A DNA stretch of 64,000 bases from positions 90,603-154,602 of the forward strand of contig JACCGJ010005442.1 in the NCBI GenBank assembly GCA_013407085.1, read 5' to 3'. The stretch comes from Atriophallophorus winterbourni. Taxonomy: Eukaryota > Platyhelminthes > Trematoda > Plagiorchiida > Microphallidae. Below are positions 44,928-58,487 of this stretch, in pieces (within the stretch, counting starts at the first letter, position 1; the number at the start of each line of letters is the position of its first letter). A model generated the notes under the pieces. The model saw only the letters and a program-made list of their open reading frames with translations, had not been told where the DNA came from and searched no databases. A program made the translations under genes and the position numbers.

Positions 44928-47900
44928 CTGCAATCAATCTCTGTGTCTAGCAGAAGGCTTTCTTCAATGGTGTATCCATGATATGTAAAACAATGTAGTG
45001 TTTCGAGGTGACAGTTTTTCAGAGCGATGTTGCAAGAAGATAAAATCCCTTCACTAAGAACAATGTTTCACACTTGATGATTGTTAACACAAACTTATTT
45101 GCATGTCATTGGCAACTGGATGTGTACTTGAGAGTGAGCAATAAATTCTGCATTGTCGTCAGACTGCAAGTCACTGATGAGCAGGTCCAGTACCTTGGCA
45201 TGTGCTATTTCTTAAAGTGTTTGTTCCAAAATAATGAAGGTGCTATGCTTTTTTTTCTGACATCAATGGAATTACTGGAGATCACTTATTATAAATAGGA
45301 ATAGCTGTAATCAGTTTTCATATAGATGCAAGGCTATAATGTGTAAATTACCTGTACCACTTTTGCAATTGGCAGCTGTGTATGTACATAATTTGTATTA
45401 GAATTACACAGATTCATTGAATGTTGAAATAAGTTCTATTTTGAAGTTTCATTAGTCAAAAGAGACGTCGATTATATTCCTCCGCTTTTCCGAATAAAAT
45501 ACATCAATATTATGTCATATAAATGATTTTCAGAAAAGAATTTATGGTGATTATAAAACTTGAATCATTTACTCAAGCATTCATGAGCGAAGCGTAGCAA
45601 ATTCATGAAATCGAATACCCGCCTTATTAAAGTTATCAATACCGACCAGCGTCACCTGGTCTAGATAGATTACTAGAATATACTGCATTCGAAAAAATTC
45701 GAAAATAATTTAAGTGCGAAAATGATGCCGTTTTTCTGTCCGTGCAATTTAGATTCGAAACACCAAATAGATTATTCATTTACGTTTAAAACCAAATTGC
45801 TATCCGATATGTTATCAGCGTTGCATGGATTGTATAATATTTGATAAGTGTCATGATTTTATAAAATCAAGAACAAATTCAACGCAGTTGCACGAAATTC
45901 GCATTTAGATACACCAATCCATATAGCAAGGTTACCTAGCAAGTACGGTTTCACAACTGAGCCCTATTACAATGTACACTGTTTCTTGTACTGTAAATGT
46001 CTCGTTGAATTTGTTAACGAATGTTACATTTGAAATTATATAAAATAATTCTTTTCAAATGCCCTATGTTTGCCAAATTTCAGCCGTTATCAACAGACAT
46101 GATTGCTCAATAATAATACACATTATAATCATTAACAATCGTTCGAATCTACAAAAACGATTTTTTTATGAAAATGCCTCAGACTAGAGAATGATGCTGC
46201 GTAATAAGTGGCGTAATTTTTCAGTTTATCCCGGCAATTCGAGAAAACACAGAGCTGGAAATTAGAAGATGAACTAAAATGTTTAGAAAGATGTCTAGAT
46301 GTTGACTTGGATATCGTAGCATTAACAGATCCCATTGAATGTTTGGTTAAGTAATTGTAGATCTGCAGATAAATCTTTGATCATTGTGGTTTTTGCGGCG
46401 TTTGTAAACATATCCCATCTAAATATTCAGGGTTTCTGGTTCTGCTCAGTATAATGAACGATCTGTCAGAATGTGCAATAACTTTATTCTTTCTACTTCC
46501 GAAATCTACTTAAGCAATCTAGGCGGTCAGCTGCACTTCAACACCTAAATATTTATCTTTATTATTTTTTTTCACCAAAACATATCTCAAGAAAAGATTT
46601 TGGTATTCAATATATGTTGAAGGGAGCTTGTTGAGAGAAATAAATGGTTGAGGAAACATAAATATATACATCGGTTAGTTGCCAGAAAATTGATAAAGAG
46701 CCTAATGTCCATACATTTTATAGTGAAGATAACTAAACATAGATACATTTCTAGCCGGCAACATAAGGATGAAAATCTTCATGATTTATGGATTAACGTG
46801 CTAGAATTATTTGATAACAATGCTTATTTTCAAAAAAACATACACAATTCTACCGCTGAACCTTTAAGTAAACAAAAACAGCTATATTTATAGTGTGGTA
46901 ATTTGCTCAAACGAAAAATTATGAACAAGTTTTATAACTGGGAACTTTATGGGCGTAAAAGTCTAATGAAAATATTATAATGTGAAAATTAGTTATATAT
47001 AGCCAGGATGTAATTAGGCGAATAAACGAAGTATTCTTTTTCATATTTCAGCAAACTATCACAGACTTGATTTCGAAAAATACATACTTGCATCAAATGC
47101 AATATATTATTATTGTTCATTGCATTTATGTTATTTTATTCCGAAAATTACGTCAGTTAAATATTTGAGACAGATTTATATAGGTGGATACAGCAATAAT
47201 AAATATATTATAATATTTTTTTAGAACATGTAAATTAAAACCTTTCGAATAGTTTTATTATAATTCGCATAAAATCGTAATATTGGAAACATTTTAGAAT
47301 CCATATTTGAAGACCTGTTTCAAAATATGTTATAATTGGTACATCCATGAAGCTTTCAACATGCTCATCTTATCATTGTCTGTTCAGTAAACTTAATTTT
47401 AACCTCGTTTTTTAATTTAAATAAATGTTTAAATATCACTGTGTCCTATAAAGCACGATAGCATTAATTTGCATGTATAAAATTTGTAATATTCATGCTA
47501 ACGTTAACACAAATTACACACATTTCAAATGATAATCGCGTGCTACCTCTCAAAATCAATATTTCAGGGTCCATGTAATATATTAATATACCTTTAATAA
47601 AATCCAGTTAGGTGCTTACCGCTCTTTATCGTTTCTGAATTAAGATATCGTTTATTATTTTCAGATAAGTATTAACATATTATATTTGTAAATCATGATG
47701 TCTCAATTTTGAATTAATTTCTTGAATGTTACGTTTAATTGAACCTATTTCACTAGAGATTACTGTTGAAAAATATGAGATTTCCAACTAATGAAAGGCT
47801 ATCACAGAAAGATATTCCTTCAATTTATTCCACAAGGATGAAACGGGGAATATTACCGATTGAATTGAATAGAGTTTTCAATTGCATAAATTGTATACCA

Positions 47901-49077
47901 GTACCAAGAGATTTTCAAAGTGGTCTTATTCATTTAAATGTTCATTATTTTTAGTACACACTAAAAAAACGATGTTGTGAATTTTCCGCATTAAGCTTGA
48001 CTTCATATCGCAATTTTTTGAAAATCGATACCGTGGAAAACCTCGATGTATTTAGCCATTAAAATCATCTACTGGATTTTGTTGTTGCTGCGAATTATAG
48101 AACCTATCAACTATCTCACCTCGATTGATACACATGAAAATCTTCATAGTGATTTATCATGTCAGCATAACTTAAACGTGTTGTAGACGATTGAAGACAA
48201 ATTTTATTAGACAAGATTGATAACAATATAATGCAGTAAATTATAATTTACTGTTCTCCATCAACTAGAGTTAACCGTTCCACTTGGCATATAAAACATA
48301 TAATGAAGTGTGCACAGTCTGAATTACTGCGCAGAAGCTGATCAGTGTTTCATAAGGGGAGAATTTATCGTCAAATATTTAAAACCTATGAGCTGCAATG
48401 TACACGAGTCTCTAGAAACAAAGGTCATTTTGTCAGTGAATACAAAGCATCAATAAAAATTAAATAAATAACATATTTTGCCATAAATTACACTCAATAT
48501 CTCGTGTTTATAGTAACGGGTATCATAGTTTAAGAAGAGTTGCAATATTTATTATCAGCAAACAAACAAACAGATAACACCGAGAATGTTTTGCATGAAT
48601 ACGATTAAAAAAGACAATAAATAGATATAATCAGAATTCTTCCGGCTACTTACTTGAAGTTTCCGGTTTGATTTCCGCTATTGTGCAGAATTAATTCAGT
48701 AAAGTGACTACGCTTTAAATAAAATCGGCAGCGGAATAAAACCTGTGAACTAAATATCACGGTTCAAGATGTAATTTTTAGGGCTTACATTAGCAAAGTA
48801 TCCGGGCACCTCGAACATATCATTGTTAAAAAAATACCGAATAATATGGACCAAAGATTGTATTGCTCGAATTTCCTGCGCTTAAATACCAAAACCGGTT
48901 TATTTTTTTGCCGTCACCTGATGGACACAGGAAAATTGTAATTATGTATAATATATCAGGTTCACCTTATTACGATAACCCTGTCCAAGCTGGCTCGATC
49001 AAGTTCAAACAATGAATAATGGTAGAATTTTAGTTTATTTACTACGAAAAATTTGAAATTATGTACCTTCCTTTCAG
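44928..49077. other. Unique AT-rich DNA; intergenic or intron
   Basis: No mobile element recognised. Short open frames at 45074-45298, 46648-46893 and 47766-47954 lack domains and splice support. A possible terminal exon at 46132-46254 is listed separately. Confidence 0.4.
46132..46254 (-). CDS. Possible terminal exon (weak)
   Basis: After a good acceptor on the minus strand (CTTCTAATTTCCAG, ending 46255) a frame of 40 codons runs LCVFSNCRDKLKNYATYY, SFSSLRHFHKKIVFVDS to a stop. The open frame extends upstream of the acceptor to 46335. Unrecognised, and short enough to be chance. Confidence 0.25.
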   Translation of the reverse strand, partial: LCVFSNCRDKLKNYATYYAASFSSLRHFHKKIVFVDSNDC

Positions 49078-49387
49078 CAGGTCGTGCTTCCGGCACAAAT
49101 ACGCTTCCAGTAGTGATACGACATTTATAGTCTCAAACCTTACGATTTGGGAAAAGTTTGTTCGTAACTGCTCCCATTATGCTCATTGTGCAGTGAATAC
49201 TAAGTTTAGAAAGGGTAGCTACTATCCTCAGCTGCAGAGGATAAAGCTCAAACATACATTTCCAATGCCCCTCACTAGCTTAATAGAGCGTACTGCTGTG
49301 AGCGCCTCGGTGTTGCTTTTTCTCTCGGATTGCATTGACATTTGTAACGCTACGACTAAATGTATTGAACACAAACGCTTGTCTTAA
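49078..49387 (+). CDS. Possible terminal exon, plus strand
   Basis: A strong acceptor (TACCTTCCTTTCAG, ending 49077) is followed by about 102 open codons to a stop: SCFRHKYASSSDTTFIVSN, LTIWEKFVRNCSHYAHC, then KGSYYPQLQRIKLKHTF and LLFLSDCIDICNATTKCIE. The segment is richer in G+C than its surroundings. It contains six cysteines but no recognised domain. It could equally be a fragment of an unknown element. Confidence 0.35.
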
Positions 49388-52336
49388 TCATAATTGTTTC
49401 ACCAAAAATCCACAGATGAGAGATTAAGTTGGAGGATAGTTTATTATGCATTTTGATTAGGAATTATAAGAATTCAGATAAAAACGATCCTCTTGAGTTT
49501 AGTGTAATATAAAGTACGCGGGTGTGAACGGTGGAGAATTTAATGATTAATTCAAGCAAAATAAAATGACTCACAATCGAAATTGATTTTGATTTATATT
49601 TTTTTTAATCAAATTATATCTCAATTTCCAATATATGTTCTTCCTATAGACGTATACTATAATAAATATTCTAGTTTAAAATGACGTCCGTCAATACTTA
49701 TTTAAAAACGTTTAGAAGCAGAAAATTTTCTAAATATACGAGATTTCCTCAGATATCCAGTAGATAAAATATTAATAGTGATGAAAACCAGTCTCAAATA
49801 CAGGATACATGGAAACCTAAATATTGTATTTTTTAAATCTAAATAATTGTTGTTCATAATTTTGTTATCGGTGCTGTAAATTAGTCCTTTTCTAACTCGT
49901 CAGACATTTGTGTATTACCTAGAAAGTTGAGTAGCTGAACAACGGACGAAATATTTCTGTGTAATTTATAAAATCAATATTGAATTCATTTTTATTGACT
50001 TACGATTTAAAATATCTTTCATGGGAAAGTAAATACCTATCGAAAATTTACAAGAAATTCAATTCGGTAAACGCCGGGTTAAATCTATTGAATTATGTAT
50101 CCAATAATTTATTTTTACCAATTAATCAAATGACCACTCAAATCAAATTAAATAAATTCGACATCTATGCATGCTTATTATGTTCTTTAGAAAGTGAATC
50201 TTAAAACAATTTGCTTCTTTATGAGCCTGTTGAATAAATTTAGCACGAATAACAACGGCATACAACCGCAACAGTTTTCCCATTAGTCCAATGGTCCAAG
50301 CGCATGCGAATACTGAACATACATTCAATAAATGATGAGAGCACACAGCGCAAATCCTATGTGTGTGTGATAGAAATATGCCAATGAGAGATTTTCAAGA
50401 ACTGTTTGGAATTTCATGCGAGTTTTCATACGTTAAGAATATGCTCCACAAATAGGTATCTTTCTTCTCATTAGTGATTCGAAAATAGCTAATTATTCCT
50501 CATAATAATTTATATACATTTAACTAATTGACTTTCACATCAAATTATGCATCATTCAATCGAGCTACGAAAATTGATTATTAAACTCACAATGTTGTCC
50601 TTTTTCCTCAAAGGTCACTATAAAACATATCATATATAATGTCCCACATTATTCGCTAGACGCAAATAAATAAAATGACTTGATTTTTTTATTTTCAAGG
50701 TTGGAAACATTTGGTTATATTAGAAAGTTTCTACATGCTCTTTGTGCACCCCAGCATGTGATTATCCATCAAAAACTTCAATGCTAACCAGATGGTATAC
50801 GATCCAGCCTGAATATTTTTATTGGATATTTTTGGCAAGTATTCCATATAAATTGCTTTACATATCTTCTCAAAATGAAACGTGGGATTAATTCACGCAG
50901 AAGACACTTGGTGAATGTTCTCAGAATAAACATTTTCCTAACCATCTCTGTTTACCTTCAACGCTGAGTTGCACCATAAACTTGAAAATTTCTCTTTTTC
51001 TTTGGAGATTGTAATATACTCAAAAATTCATTCACGGTCTCTCTGTTGACAAATGCAATGGCATTACATATATTGTTAACGTCCTGTGTTATTTTGTGTG
51101 ACTCTTTCAGATTTGAATGTGTAATTGGTATAAAATTCTTTGTCCGTTTTATTTAAACTAGCATAGAGCTGAAATGTTGGAAGATGTTGCACGTAGCTTC
51201 GTTATACTTCAATCTCATTTATTCGGTAAATAATCGTAATATAAAAAGTGTAACAATTATTATTTTAAATACGTACAGAAAGATCTTTTATTCACTTACG
51301 GATTAACAATCCACAATTGCGTTCAACTGTTAAGAAATTGAATATAGTAACATAATTAAAGCGACTAATAAATGCTATTCATTTCTAATTGCACACAATT
51401 GTTCCAAAAAAAATCGAACACAAACTTGTACGGACATACCTTTTTTGTTTAACGAAACTTTGAAAATAAATTAAACCAGGTAAATTAATTTTTCAGAAAT
51501 ACCACAACATTGGCGTCTTGATGAAGTTAACATGTATTTCATACTCACCCAAGTACGAAAGTTTTTCATCATCTAAATATAATATATAATGATATTTTTT
51601 CATTATATATCTCAATATTTTATTCATGAGAAAACTATATAAATTGAATTTCGCTCATAACCCACTCGGATTATTTGCCATTATAATTTTTGCCTTCAGG
51701 AATCGGCTATGCCCTAATTTATTTTTATTATAATCTCATAATCACTATTTCTTTCCTATAAACCATACTAACCCGCATCTAACTGCGTACTAATAGATGA
51801 AAGCAGACAATAAAGTGTGAAAAATACTGCTCTCAAAATCGCTTGCAATTACATTCATCCATCCTGGCCCACACTGAGATTATCGCCGCAAATCCTCTAA
51901 AATAATCACTTGTTCTATGTAACACAAGACATATGGTCTATACTGCTACGATATATACACTGCTGGGGGGCTCGAATTAAACAATTTCTTCACTTGATGA
52001 AACCAATCATCAAACATTTTTTATGTTGTATGTTGTGGCGGTGTGTGATCAGTTTAAGACTGGCAGGATATAAAATTTGGGGGAGTTAAACAGACAAACA
52101 TACTACCATTTTGTTGATTCAACGAATAATGCAGCAAATAAATTTGTGTTATTCAAATGGACTTCGAATTAATATTATAGAGGATTTAATTCCTTGAGAA
52201 TGATTAAATCATAATTATTTTTAAAATACTGACTAATAATTTTGAAAAATAATAGTTATGATTATTATTACTCACAGTTCCGCCATGGTTCTAGGAAATT
52301 GTTAAATGATAATTGCATTCATCATTTCCAATCAAC

Positions 52337-52405
<69 letters not shown>

Positions 52406-53655
52406 TATATGAATTTGTTTTTTTACTAAATTCAATCTTGTTGAAGTAGACTTGTGAAATTTGTTATCCCGTAGTGCATCATGTAATTTTTATTTAACTT
52501 AATTTCTAGCACTATTTCGACTTAAATGTTTACCATGTCTTAAATTTTTCAACAATTTGTTCACATGTTCGAAGCATATTAAACTGAAACTTAAAAATAG
52601 TGCAAACAATTACCGCGATTAACTTTTTCGAGATAAATCGAGATATATCTCTAGTATTTAATTCTAAAATAACACACATTGTTTTACTATATTCTTAAAA
52701 TTATCGCGAACTCACCGACATTTAGACTTGTCGATTCTTAATGAAATGGATAGAATTAAACATAGTGTGCTATAGCCATAATAACCCTAACGATGTGTTT
52801 TACTCATTTCCTGTTGCCATTCACATTATCGAGAAAATGAAGTCCATGTTTACTCCCAGGAACCATTTGTGTAACATGATAATCAAATAAGAATTTAAAT
52901 GTTCAAGTGGAATATATTTGCATTTTCTGCTTCAGTCAAAAACAGCAAAGTGAAATTTGGCTCAAACATCCAGTTCGCTGTTAGATCATATGCTGTCGCA
53001 TTATAACAGCATTGTTCATTTCCGTAATTCAAAATTAATTATTATCATCATCAATCGTGTGTTTAAAATTTGCTACGAATGCTTTGTACAGAAACTTCCC
53101 CGTTATTAACTTTAGCTTAACTTACATGATGGAAAATTCATTGTATAAACGTCTCAGCGAATGAACACGACAAAATTTTGAATGCAGTACATGCTTTATA
53201 GAGCTTCATTTAAGAACATTTTTGCCATTGTTGCTTAGCTACTTAAAATGATGAAAAATATATGACTAATTCGATTGACATTTTTTCTGTTTCACAGCAA
53301 TGTGTCCAGTAATAATTATTTTCTTTTGGTCAGATATTTACTAACTAAACTAAGGGAGTTTAAAATAGGCGGCTTAACATTTGTTTTTCAAAATTATTAC
53401 ATAATTTTACTCTCTATACAAATATTATCCGTAGTATTCAATGTACCTATGTGAATTAGTATTATTGTTTAGTCGAACCGATTTCCGCGTTCAACTGTAA
53501 AAAATGTTCACCGTCAGCAAATCTAATGTCATTGCAATCCATCAAGGGATAATGGATTATTGCAGTATGCACGGTGATTTTCACTTTAAGCGGTTTGGTT
53601 CGTGATGATTTAAATTTCAACGGAGAATTGTCGATGGTTAAAGGAGGGCGAAATC
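49388..53655. other. Unique AT-rich DNA; no gene seen
   Basis: Holds one pure (TA)n tract (52339-52400). Short frames at 49980-50204 and 50143-50346 have no support. Confidence 0.4.
52339..52400. repeat. (TA)n microsatellite, pure
   Basis: About 30 uninterrupted TA units. Confidence 0.95.
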
Positions 53656-53831
53656 TGTATCAACATTGTTGTACTGTGCCTAACAATTGACCTTGATACA
53701 TCCTTCGCGTTCATTCGTATTCCGTGATTGCTTTCCTCGTGCAGCTTTTGGATACCACGGTAAATAATCCATCTCCTGTGTTTCTTCTTCAACATTCTTA
53801 GGGACTTTATTGTAGTGGTCAGTCTACTACA
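53656..53831 (+). repeat. Left LTR of the Gypsy relic
   Basis: Starts TGTATCAACATTG and ends GTCTACTACA, about 176 bp. Closely similar to 56643-56825 along its length, with scattered differences. Canonical TG...CA ends. Confidence 0.8.
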
Positions 53832-54149
53832 AATTGGTGAGCCCGAAATACACGGATGCTTCGTGTTTTTTTCTGGTACGTCAAAATCTTCCTGCTTTAC
53901 ATCGGATGTTTTCAGGTAATTTTTCTTAACTCGCTTAATCGTGCATTTTCGCATCAATTGATCCTGTTCATCATGAGTGAATATGAACGCGTTATTTTGC
54001 ATCGACGGTCATCGCATTACCCAGTTTTATTCCACAGGCCCTTTGGTTTGGTTTTCATTTTTTTAGAAACTGAATTTAGTTTTAAAATATAATTGATGAA
54101 TCCGCTATGTTTTCACAATTCACGCAAAACTAACCGAGGAAGTTTTGAT

Positions 54150-54770
54150 ATAGGTACGTAACGCAGTCCTGAGTGCACCCATAGGTGACCGCTACCGTAT
54201 CGTCAAACAGGCCATTATTTCCCGCACGGTCCCGTCTGAACAATCTAGGCTACATCAGCTGTAAGCAACTTAGAAATTGCTAAACAAAAGCCTTCTACCA
54301 TACTAATGAACCTCGATCGGGTCATCGCACATTGACAATTCCTTACTAAAAGAAATCTGGCTCCGGCGTTTATCTGAGAGCGTGGAACTCATCTTAGTTG
54401 CTGCAAGAAGCACTCTGGTATCTTAGGTTTTGGAAATGGCGAGCAACATCGCTGAATTTATCCGTAGCTATCCAGATACCCATATTTCCACGTAACCGCC
54501 AAACAATCACTCACATGGTAATACAGCGGAAGTCAGCGATGCGGATCTGCTAGCTGAGTTTGCAGCTTTACGCAATGAGTTTCAAAACCTCACACTCAAC
54601 TATAAGTCACGATCACGCACCCCATGCAGCCGACACTCAAGTATTCACACTCGGTCACCGGTTTGCTGGATAGATCGGAAAGACGGCGATGATGCGCGGC
54701 ATTGCATCAAAACCTACGCCCATCTCACATCGCCAGCTGGAAACTCCGGAACCGACAGCTAACGACGACT
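54150..54770 (+). pseudogene. Gypsy gag relic
   Basis: Broken frames spell a gag of CsRn1 type: AVLSAPIGDRYRIVKQAI, a segment LLKEIWLRRLSESVELILVA, and MASNIAEFIRSYPD. The nucleocapsid region has CWIDRKDGDDARHCIK, the C-H-H-C pattern seen in this clade's gag instead of the usual CCHC. Gag builds the particle that packages element RNA. Several stops and shifts make it non-functional. Confidence 0.7.
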
Positions 54771-54929
54771 CCTGTCGTTAGCCTGGAAAAATTGAGTCGC
54801 TTTTTTAAAATCAAAGAAAGCTCCTCCGGTCTACGTGACAAACTGAAGCCAGTAAGGACGTGTGCACATGCACTACAGCGTCGGGGATTGTCAACGCATA
54901 AAAATCCGCTGACACGCCAAAACCCTATT

Positions 54930-55815
54930 AAAATCTTTTGTAGAACCGGATAAAAGTTTCTCTCACATCCACGTAGAACTCGTTGGCCCGTTACTAAATT
55001 CACGTGGCTATACATACATCCTCACCTGCATTGACCGTTTCACCAGATGGGCCTAGGCCTTTTGGCTACGAAACTGCCCTTCCGATACAGTTGTACAAGC
55101 CTTATTTGAACATCGGGTAGCACAGTTCGGTTGTCCGAGTAATGTTACATCGAACCAAGGTTCCAATTTCGATGGCGCCTTCAGTAAATAGCTGACTACC
55201 CTGGGTGCCAACATCGCCAAACTAACGCCTGCCACCCAGTTGCGAATGGCATAGTGGAAAGTTTGCACAGGCAACTTGAAGCGGCATTAATGGCACACCT
55301 GAGTATTAACTGGACCGAAGTCCTACCTATTACCCCCCTTGGTTTAAGGTCAACCTCTAAAACCCTCTTGCAAGCCACTGCCGCCGAATTAACATTCGGT
55401 CGTACAATAACATTCACTGGTAAATATATCTCCCCGGATAGGTAATTATCATTTGCCTATGCAGATTACGTGGCGCACGTGCGACTTTGTACGAGTAGTT
55501 CCTACTTACCACAACCAATACTTCAGTCTAAGCAGTCCTACGTGATGAGAGAGTTTGCACCTTGCCAATATCACTTTCTCCTCGTATCCCTCCTTACACT
55601 GGAGCGTGTAGGATATTTAGGCGGTCCTAAAAAACAGTTTTGTTTGACCGTGACGGTTGACCCGACACGATCTTGATTGACATAGTCAAAGTGGCGTTTT
55701 TGAATAACAACGTTGTCTCAGCTTATCCGTCAGACCCGAACACCAGCACCACAGGTGATGACCCCTACCTCAACATCGACTATCCAACACCAACTGAAAC
55801 AACGGCTAGATGAGC
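54930..55815 (+). pseudogene. Gypsy integrase and pol C-terminus relic
   Basis: Integrase core pieces in changing frames: VGPLLNSRGYTYILTCIDRF (core start with the first catalytic Asp region), VVQALFEHRVAQFGCPSNV, GSNFDGAFSK, and in the frame 55254-55445 ESLHRQLEAALMAHLSINW (with the conserved Glu) and TAAELTFGRTI. The C-terminal domain continues to about 55815 with KQFCLTVTVDP and LNNNVVSAYPSD. Integrase inserts element DNA. Stops lie throughout. Confidence 0.8.
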
Positions 55816-56642
55816 AAAATGGCAACCCGTGAAGTTCGCCGAAAATGTAGCACATTTCAAGGTGTTATCATCACTTATCATATGCGTGTGCATGTGTTCC
55901 CACCTCATCACTATGACTCGTTTGTGGCCTCAAACCCATGCACCTCCCACTGTGGAAACTGTGGCACGTGCCACTCACGAATCACCGACGCCATCCTACC
56001 CAGTAGATCGACATACACGCATCCTCCGTACATCCCTCCTGGTTCACATGCACCTCTCGCTGTGGAAAACGTGAAACGCGCCACGCACGGATCGCCGACA
56101 CTTGTCGCCATTCTACCCGGGAGCACCAATCATGAGCATAAGCCGCGCAACACGAAACCTATCAGACAATTTCTTCACCAGCCCGACTACACGCCACTCA
56201 GCTTTCTTTAGGCAAGGCTGTTTGCCATCAACCCTGAGAATGCAGAAACTTCTTTGCACGGACTATGTTTTCGAAGCTTCTGGTTCTTCGTTATCAAGCT
56301 TACAGATGTGCTGACATATGCTCGTACTGGATTCGTACTGAGACCATGCAGACGAGCAATTCCCGCTGGCAGCGAATTCATCCCATATGATTTGGCTCCA
56401 GGCAACACGTTTACCTTATTTGACACGTGATTCGGCTTATAACTGATCGGTTTTTCGTGTACCTTTCCCTGGTCATCACCGACAATCGACCCATGCAGTT
56501 CAAGTGCCTTTGGCAGACTTTGAAGTGACTAATTGCCGAGAGACTATGTTCCAGCCTGGAACGACCTGACAACGCTTGGCCTGTTCAAATGTCAATTCCT
56601 GATCAGAAGTCTCCTCTGACCAGACTTCTTGGAAGAGGGCTG
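55810..56642 (+). other. Gypsy relic, region between pol end and right LTR
   Basis: A 133-codon open frame (55810-56211) is rich in H, P, T and S and contains an internal repeat, visible as THESPTPSYPVDRHTRIL-like and THGSPTLVAILPGS-like sequence in neighbouring frames. It has no recognised domain and is probably spacer or the remains of a pol tail. Confidence 0.5.
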
Positions 56643-56825
56643 TGTAACAACATTGTTTTACTGTACCTTACAATTGACATTGATACACACTTCCTGTTGA
56701 TTCGTGTCCAGCGATTTCTTCTCTCTACCTTCGTGCACCGTTTGGCTACCGCAATACATATTTCATCTCCTGTACCTTTTCTTCGACATTCTTGGGGACT
56801 TTATTATAGTGGTCAGTCTACTACA
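56643..56825 (+). repeat. Right LTR of the Gypsy relic
   Basis: Starts TGTAACAACATTG and ends GTCTACTACA, about 183 bp, matching 53656-53831. Confidence 0.8.
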
Positions 56826-58161
56826 CATCTCACCGAGCTCAATTACGGGCATTAGAAATTTCAATCGAGGCCGTGGATACAAAGGAAAACTTTGATCTAA
56901 AAACACTTTTTTAAAGAATCCTAAGGAAACTAGCTTGAAACCGATGCCTAATATTCCAGGTTTAATATTTTTAACAGTGTCTGTTAAAAAATTACACCTT
57001 CCAATCATACGTTGTCACGGATCTCATGTTTCAGATTTGCAGATTGAATAAGCTCACAGAGTATATAAAAGCAACAATTTTGGACTACATGTGTGGAGAC
57101 AGGGCTAAATGAAGTACCGCAGAAGGAAGTTGGCTCTAAATAAACTATATATACATATTGTCAAGTTGGTTGATATAAAACACGGGGAAGATTGCTTGCT
57201 AGCAATCAGTTAAAGGTTTTGATTAGCAATTTAGAGAGCATTGCCAACAAACGCAGTTTAACTAAATATTTTGTTGTAATTACCAGATTTTCCTATTAAC
57301 GATATGCTCATTTCTTGTCTTGTACGCTGTTCATTTGAGCATACGTAGTATCAAGGCCATTAATATTAATAATAACATAATAAAAATATAATATCAATTT
57401 TGTACATTATGAATATTAATATCGAAAATATAGTCTGTTCTCCTATGAAATAGATACGTTTTGTTTTACGGTATTGTAACGCAATTTAAATAATTTCTCA
57501 TCACATTTTTTAAAAAGATGGTGTTTAATTAATTTATTTGAGCCAATAACCATGAAATTGCATTCTGAAATTCTTATTTACAGATCTGAGAGTGTAGTTT
57601 TTAAACCATAGCACACCTTCAACATGCAAATTTGAAAAAAACTAGGTGTAGTATTTTCCAATTATACAGCAAAGTGCATACAAAGTTGAAGAAAAACTGA
57701 TCAAGTTCAGGTAAACTTCCTATTGTGAATTATTTTGTTTCAATGAAAATATTTAAGATAAACAACTTTGATATTTGTGCGTAGCAACATTTTGACGCAT
57801 TATGATAATGCGGTTAAGAATGTTTTTGCACATTTCAGTATTTCCTATCTTTTTCATGAATTGTTCATAATTTGTAACATTTTTGAATGCACTGATTTTT
57901 ACTTACCAACTTCTACAGCTAAAAGAGATTAAATGAACTAGAGAATTTCAGTATAAAATGAAAATATATGTGTGAAACGTTTGTTCTGATGAAATATTTT
58001 TGACCAGATTTTCATGGGAAATTGTTTTAAGCCTGTAAGCCATTATTGGGTAAGGTTGTCAGGACCAATATAGGTGTCAGGAAAATGCAGCCAAATGACG
58101 ATCATTGTACCAGATCATGAGCTCAAATTTATATAAATGTTATTTATCACTTTGGTCTTAC
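56826..58161. other. Unique AT-rich DNA; no gene seen
   Basis: No element or coding region found. Contains probable intron sequence downstream of the minus-strand candidate exon 58162-58384. Confidence 0.4.
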
Positions 58162-58384
58162 CAACGTCATCGAACATTAGAATACATGCACGTAACTTGC
58201 ATACCATTTCTCCACAATAACTAGGAATGTGGATCCTGAGTCTACATGTCCCTACCGGATAAATATAAACAGCACGAAACTTTTCGTGGTGACTATGTAG
58301 AAATGCATGCAAATGGAGTTTTCTATGGTATTTGCAAAAATGTTTCGATTGACGACTCACGCATTTTAACTTTTTTGACGGAAG
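58162..58384 (-). CDS. Candidate internal exon, unrecognised, with strong splice sites
   Basis: On the minus strand a near-perfect acceptor (TTTATTTTCTACAG, ending 58385) and donor (GTAAGA from 58161) bracket 223 bp open in one frame. It reads LPSKKLKCVSRQSKHFCKYH, RKLHLHAFLHSHHEKFRAVY, then GTCRLRIHIPSYCGEMVCK and LRACILMFDDVG at the donor. Six cysteines and many basic residues. The open frame also runs upstream of the acceptor into a TA tract, which is chance. Entry phase 0, exit phase 1. No family recognised. Of all candidates in the right half this has the best paired splice signals. Confidence 0.5.
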
Positions 58385-58457
58385 CTGTAGAAAATAAATT
58401 CGCAACGTAAAATTCTCAAACGGTACGGAAAATATAAATTTATTCATATATAAATAT

Positions 58458-58487
58458 ACATTATATATATATATATATATATATATT
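58458..58487. repeat. (TA)n microsatellite
   Basis: Short TA tract. Confidence 0.85.

Larger units (their letters stand above)
53656..56825 (+). mobile_element. Ty3/Gypsy LTR retrotransposon relic, CsRn1 type
   Basis: Two related LTRs bound about 3.2 kb. A likely tRNA-Trp-type primer-binding site follows the left LTR (TGGTGAGCCCGAA, 53835-53847), and a purine-rich run GGAAGAGGG precedes the right LTR. Inside are the remains of gag, integrase and the pol C-terminus. Protease, reverse transcriptase and RNase H are missing between about 54770 and 54930. Both gag and pol are full of stops. No clear target-site duplication flanks the LTRs. G+C is higher than in the surroundings. The CsRn1 clade is known from trematodes and uses a tRNA-Trp primer. 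Confidence 0.8.

Noticed and set aside
48655..48685. Possible 24-nt micro-exon with donor GTAAGT on the minus strand
   Set aside because: The acceptor is weak and such short matches are expected by chance in several kb of AT-rich DNA.
48890..48935. Hammerhead-like boxes near ACCTGATGGACACAGG
   Set aside because: The core is CUGAUGG rather than CUGAUGA, and no GAAA, stem or palindrome is in the right place.
53610..54002. A 130-codon minus-strand frame across the left Gypsy LTR
   Set aside because: Antisense to the LTR, primer site and leader. No domain, and no counterpart in the right LTR region.
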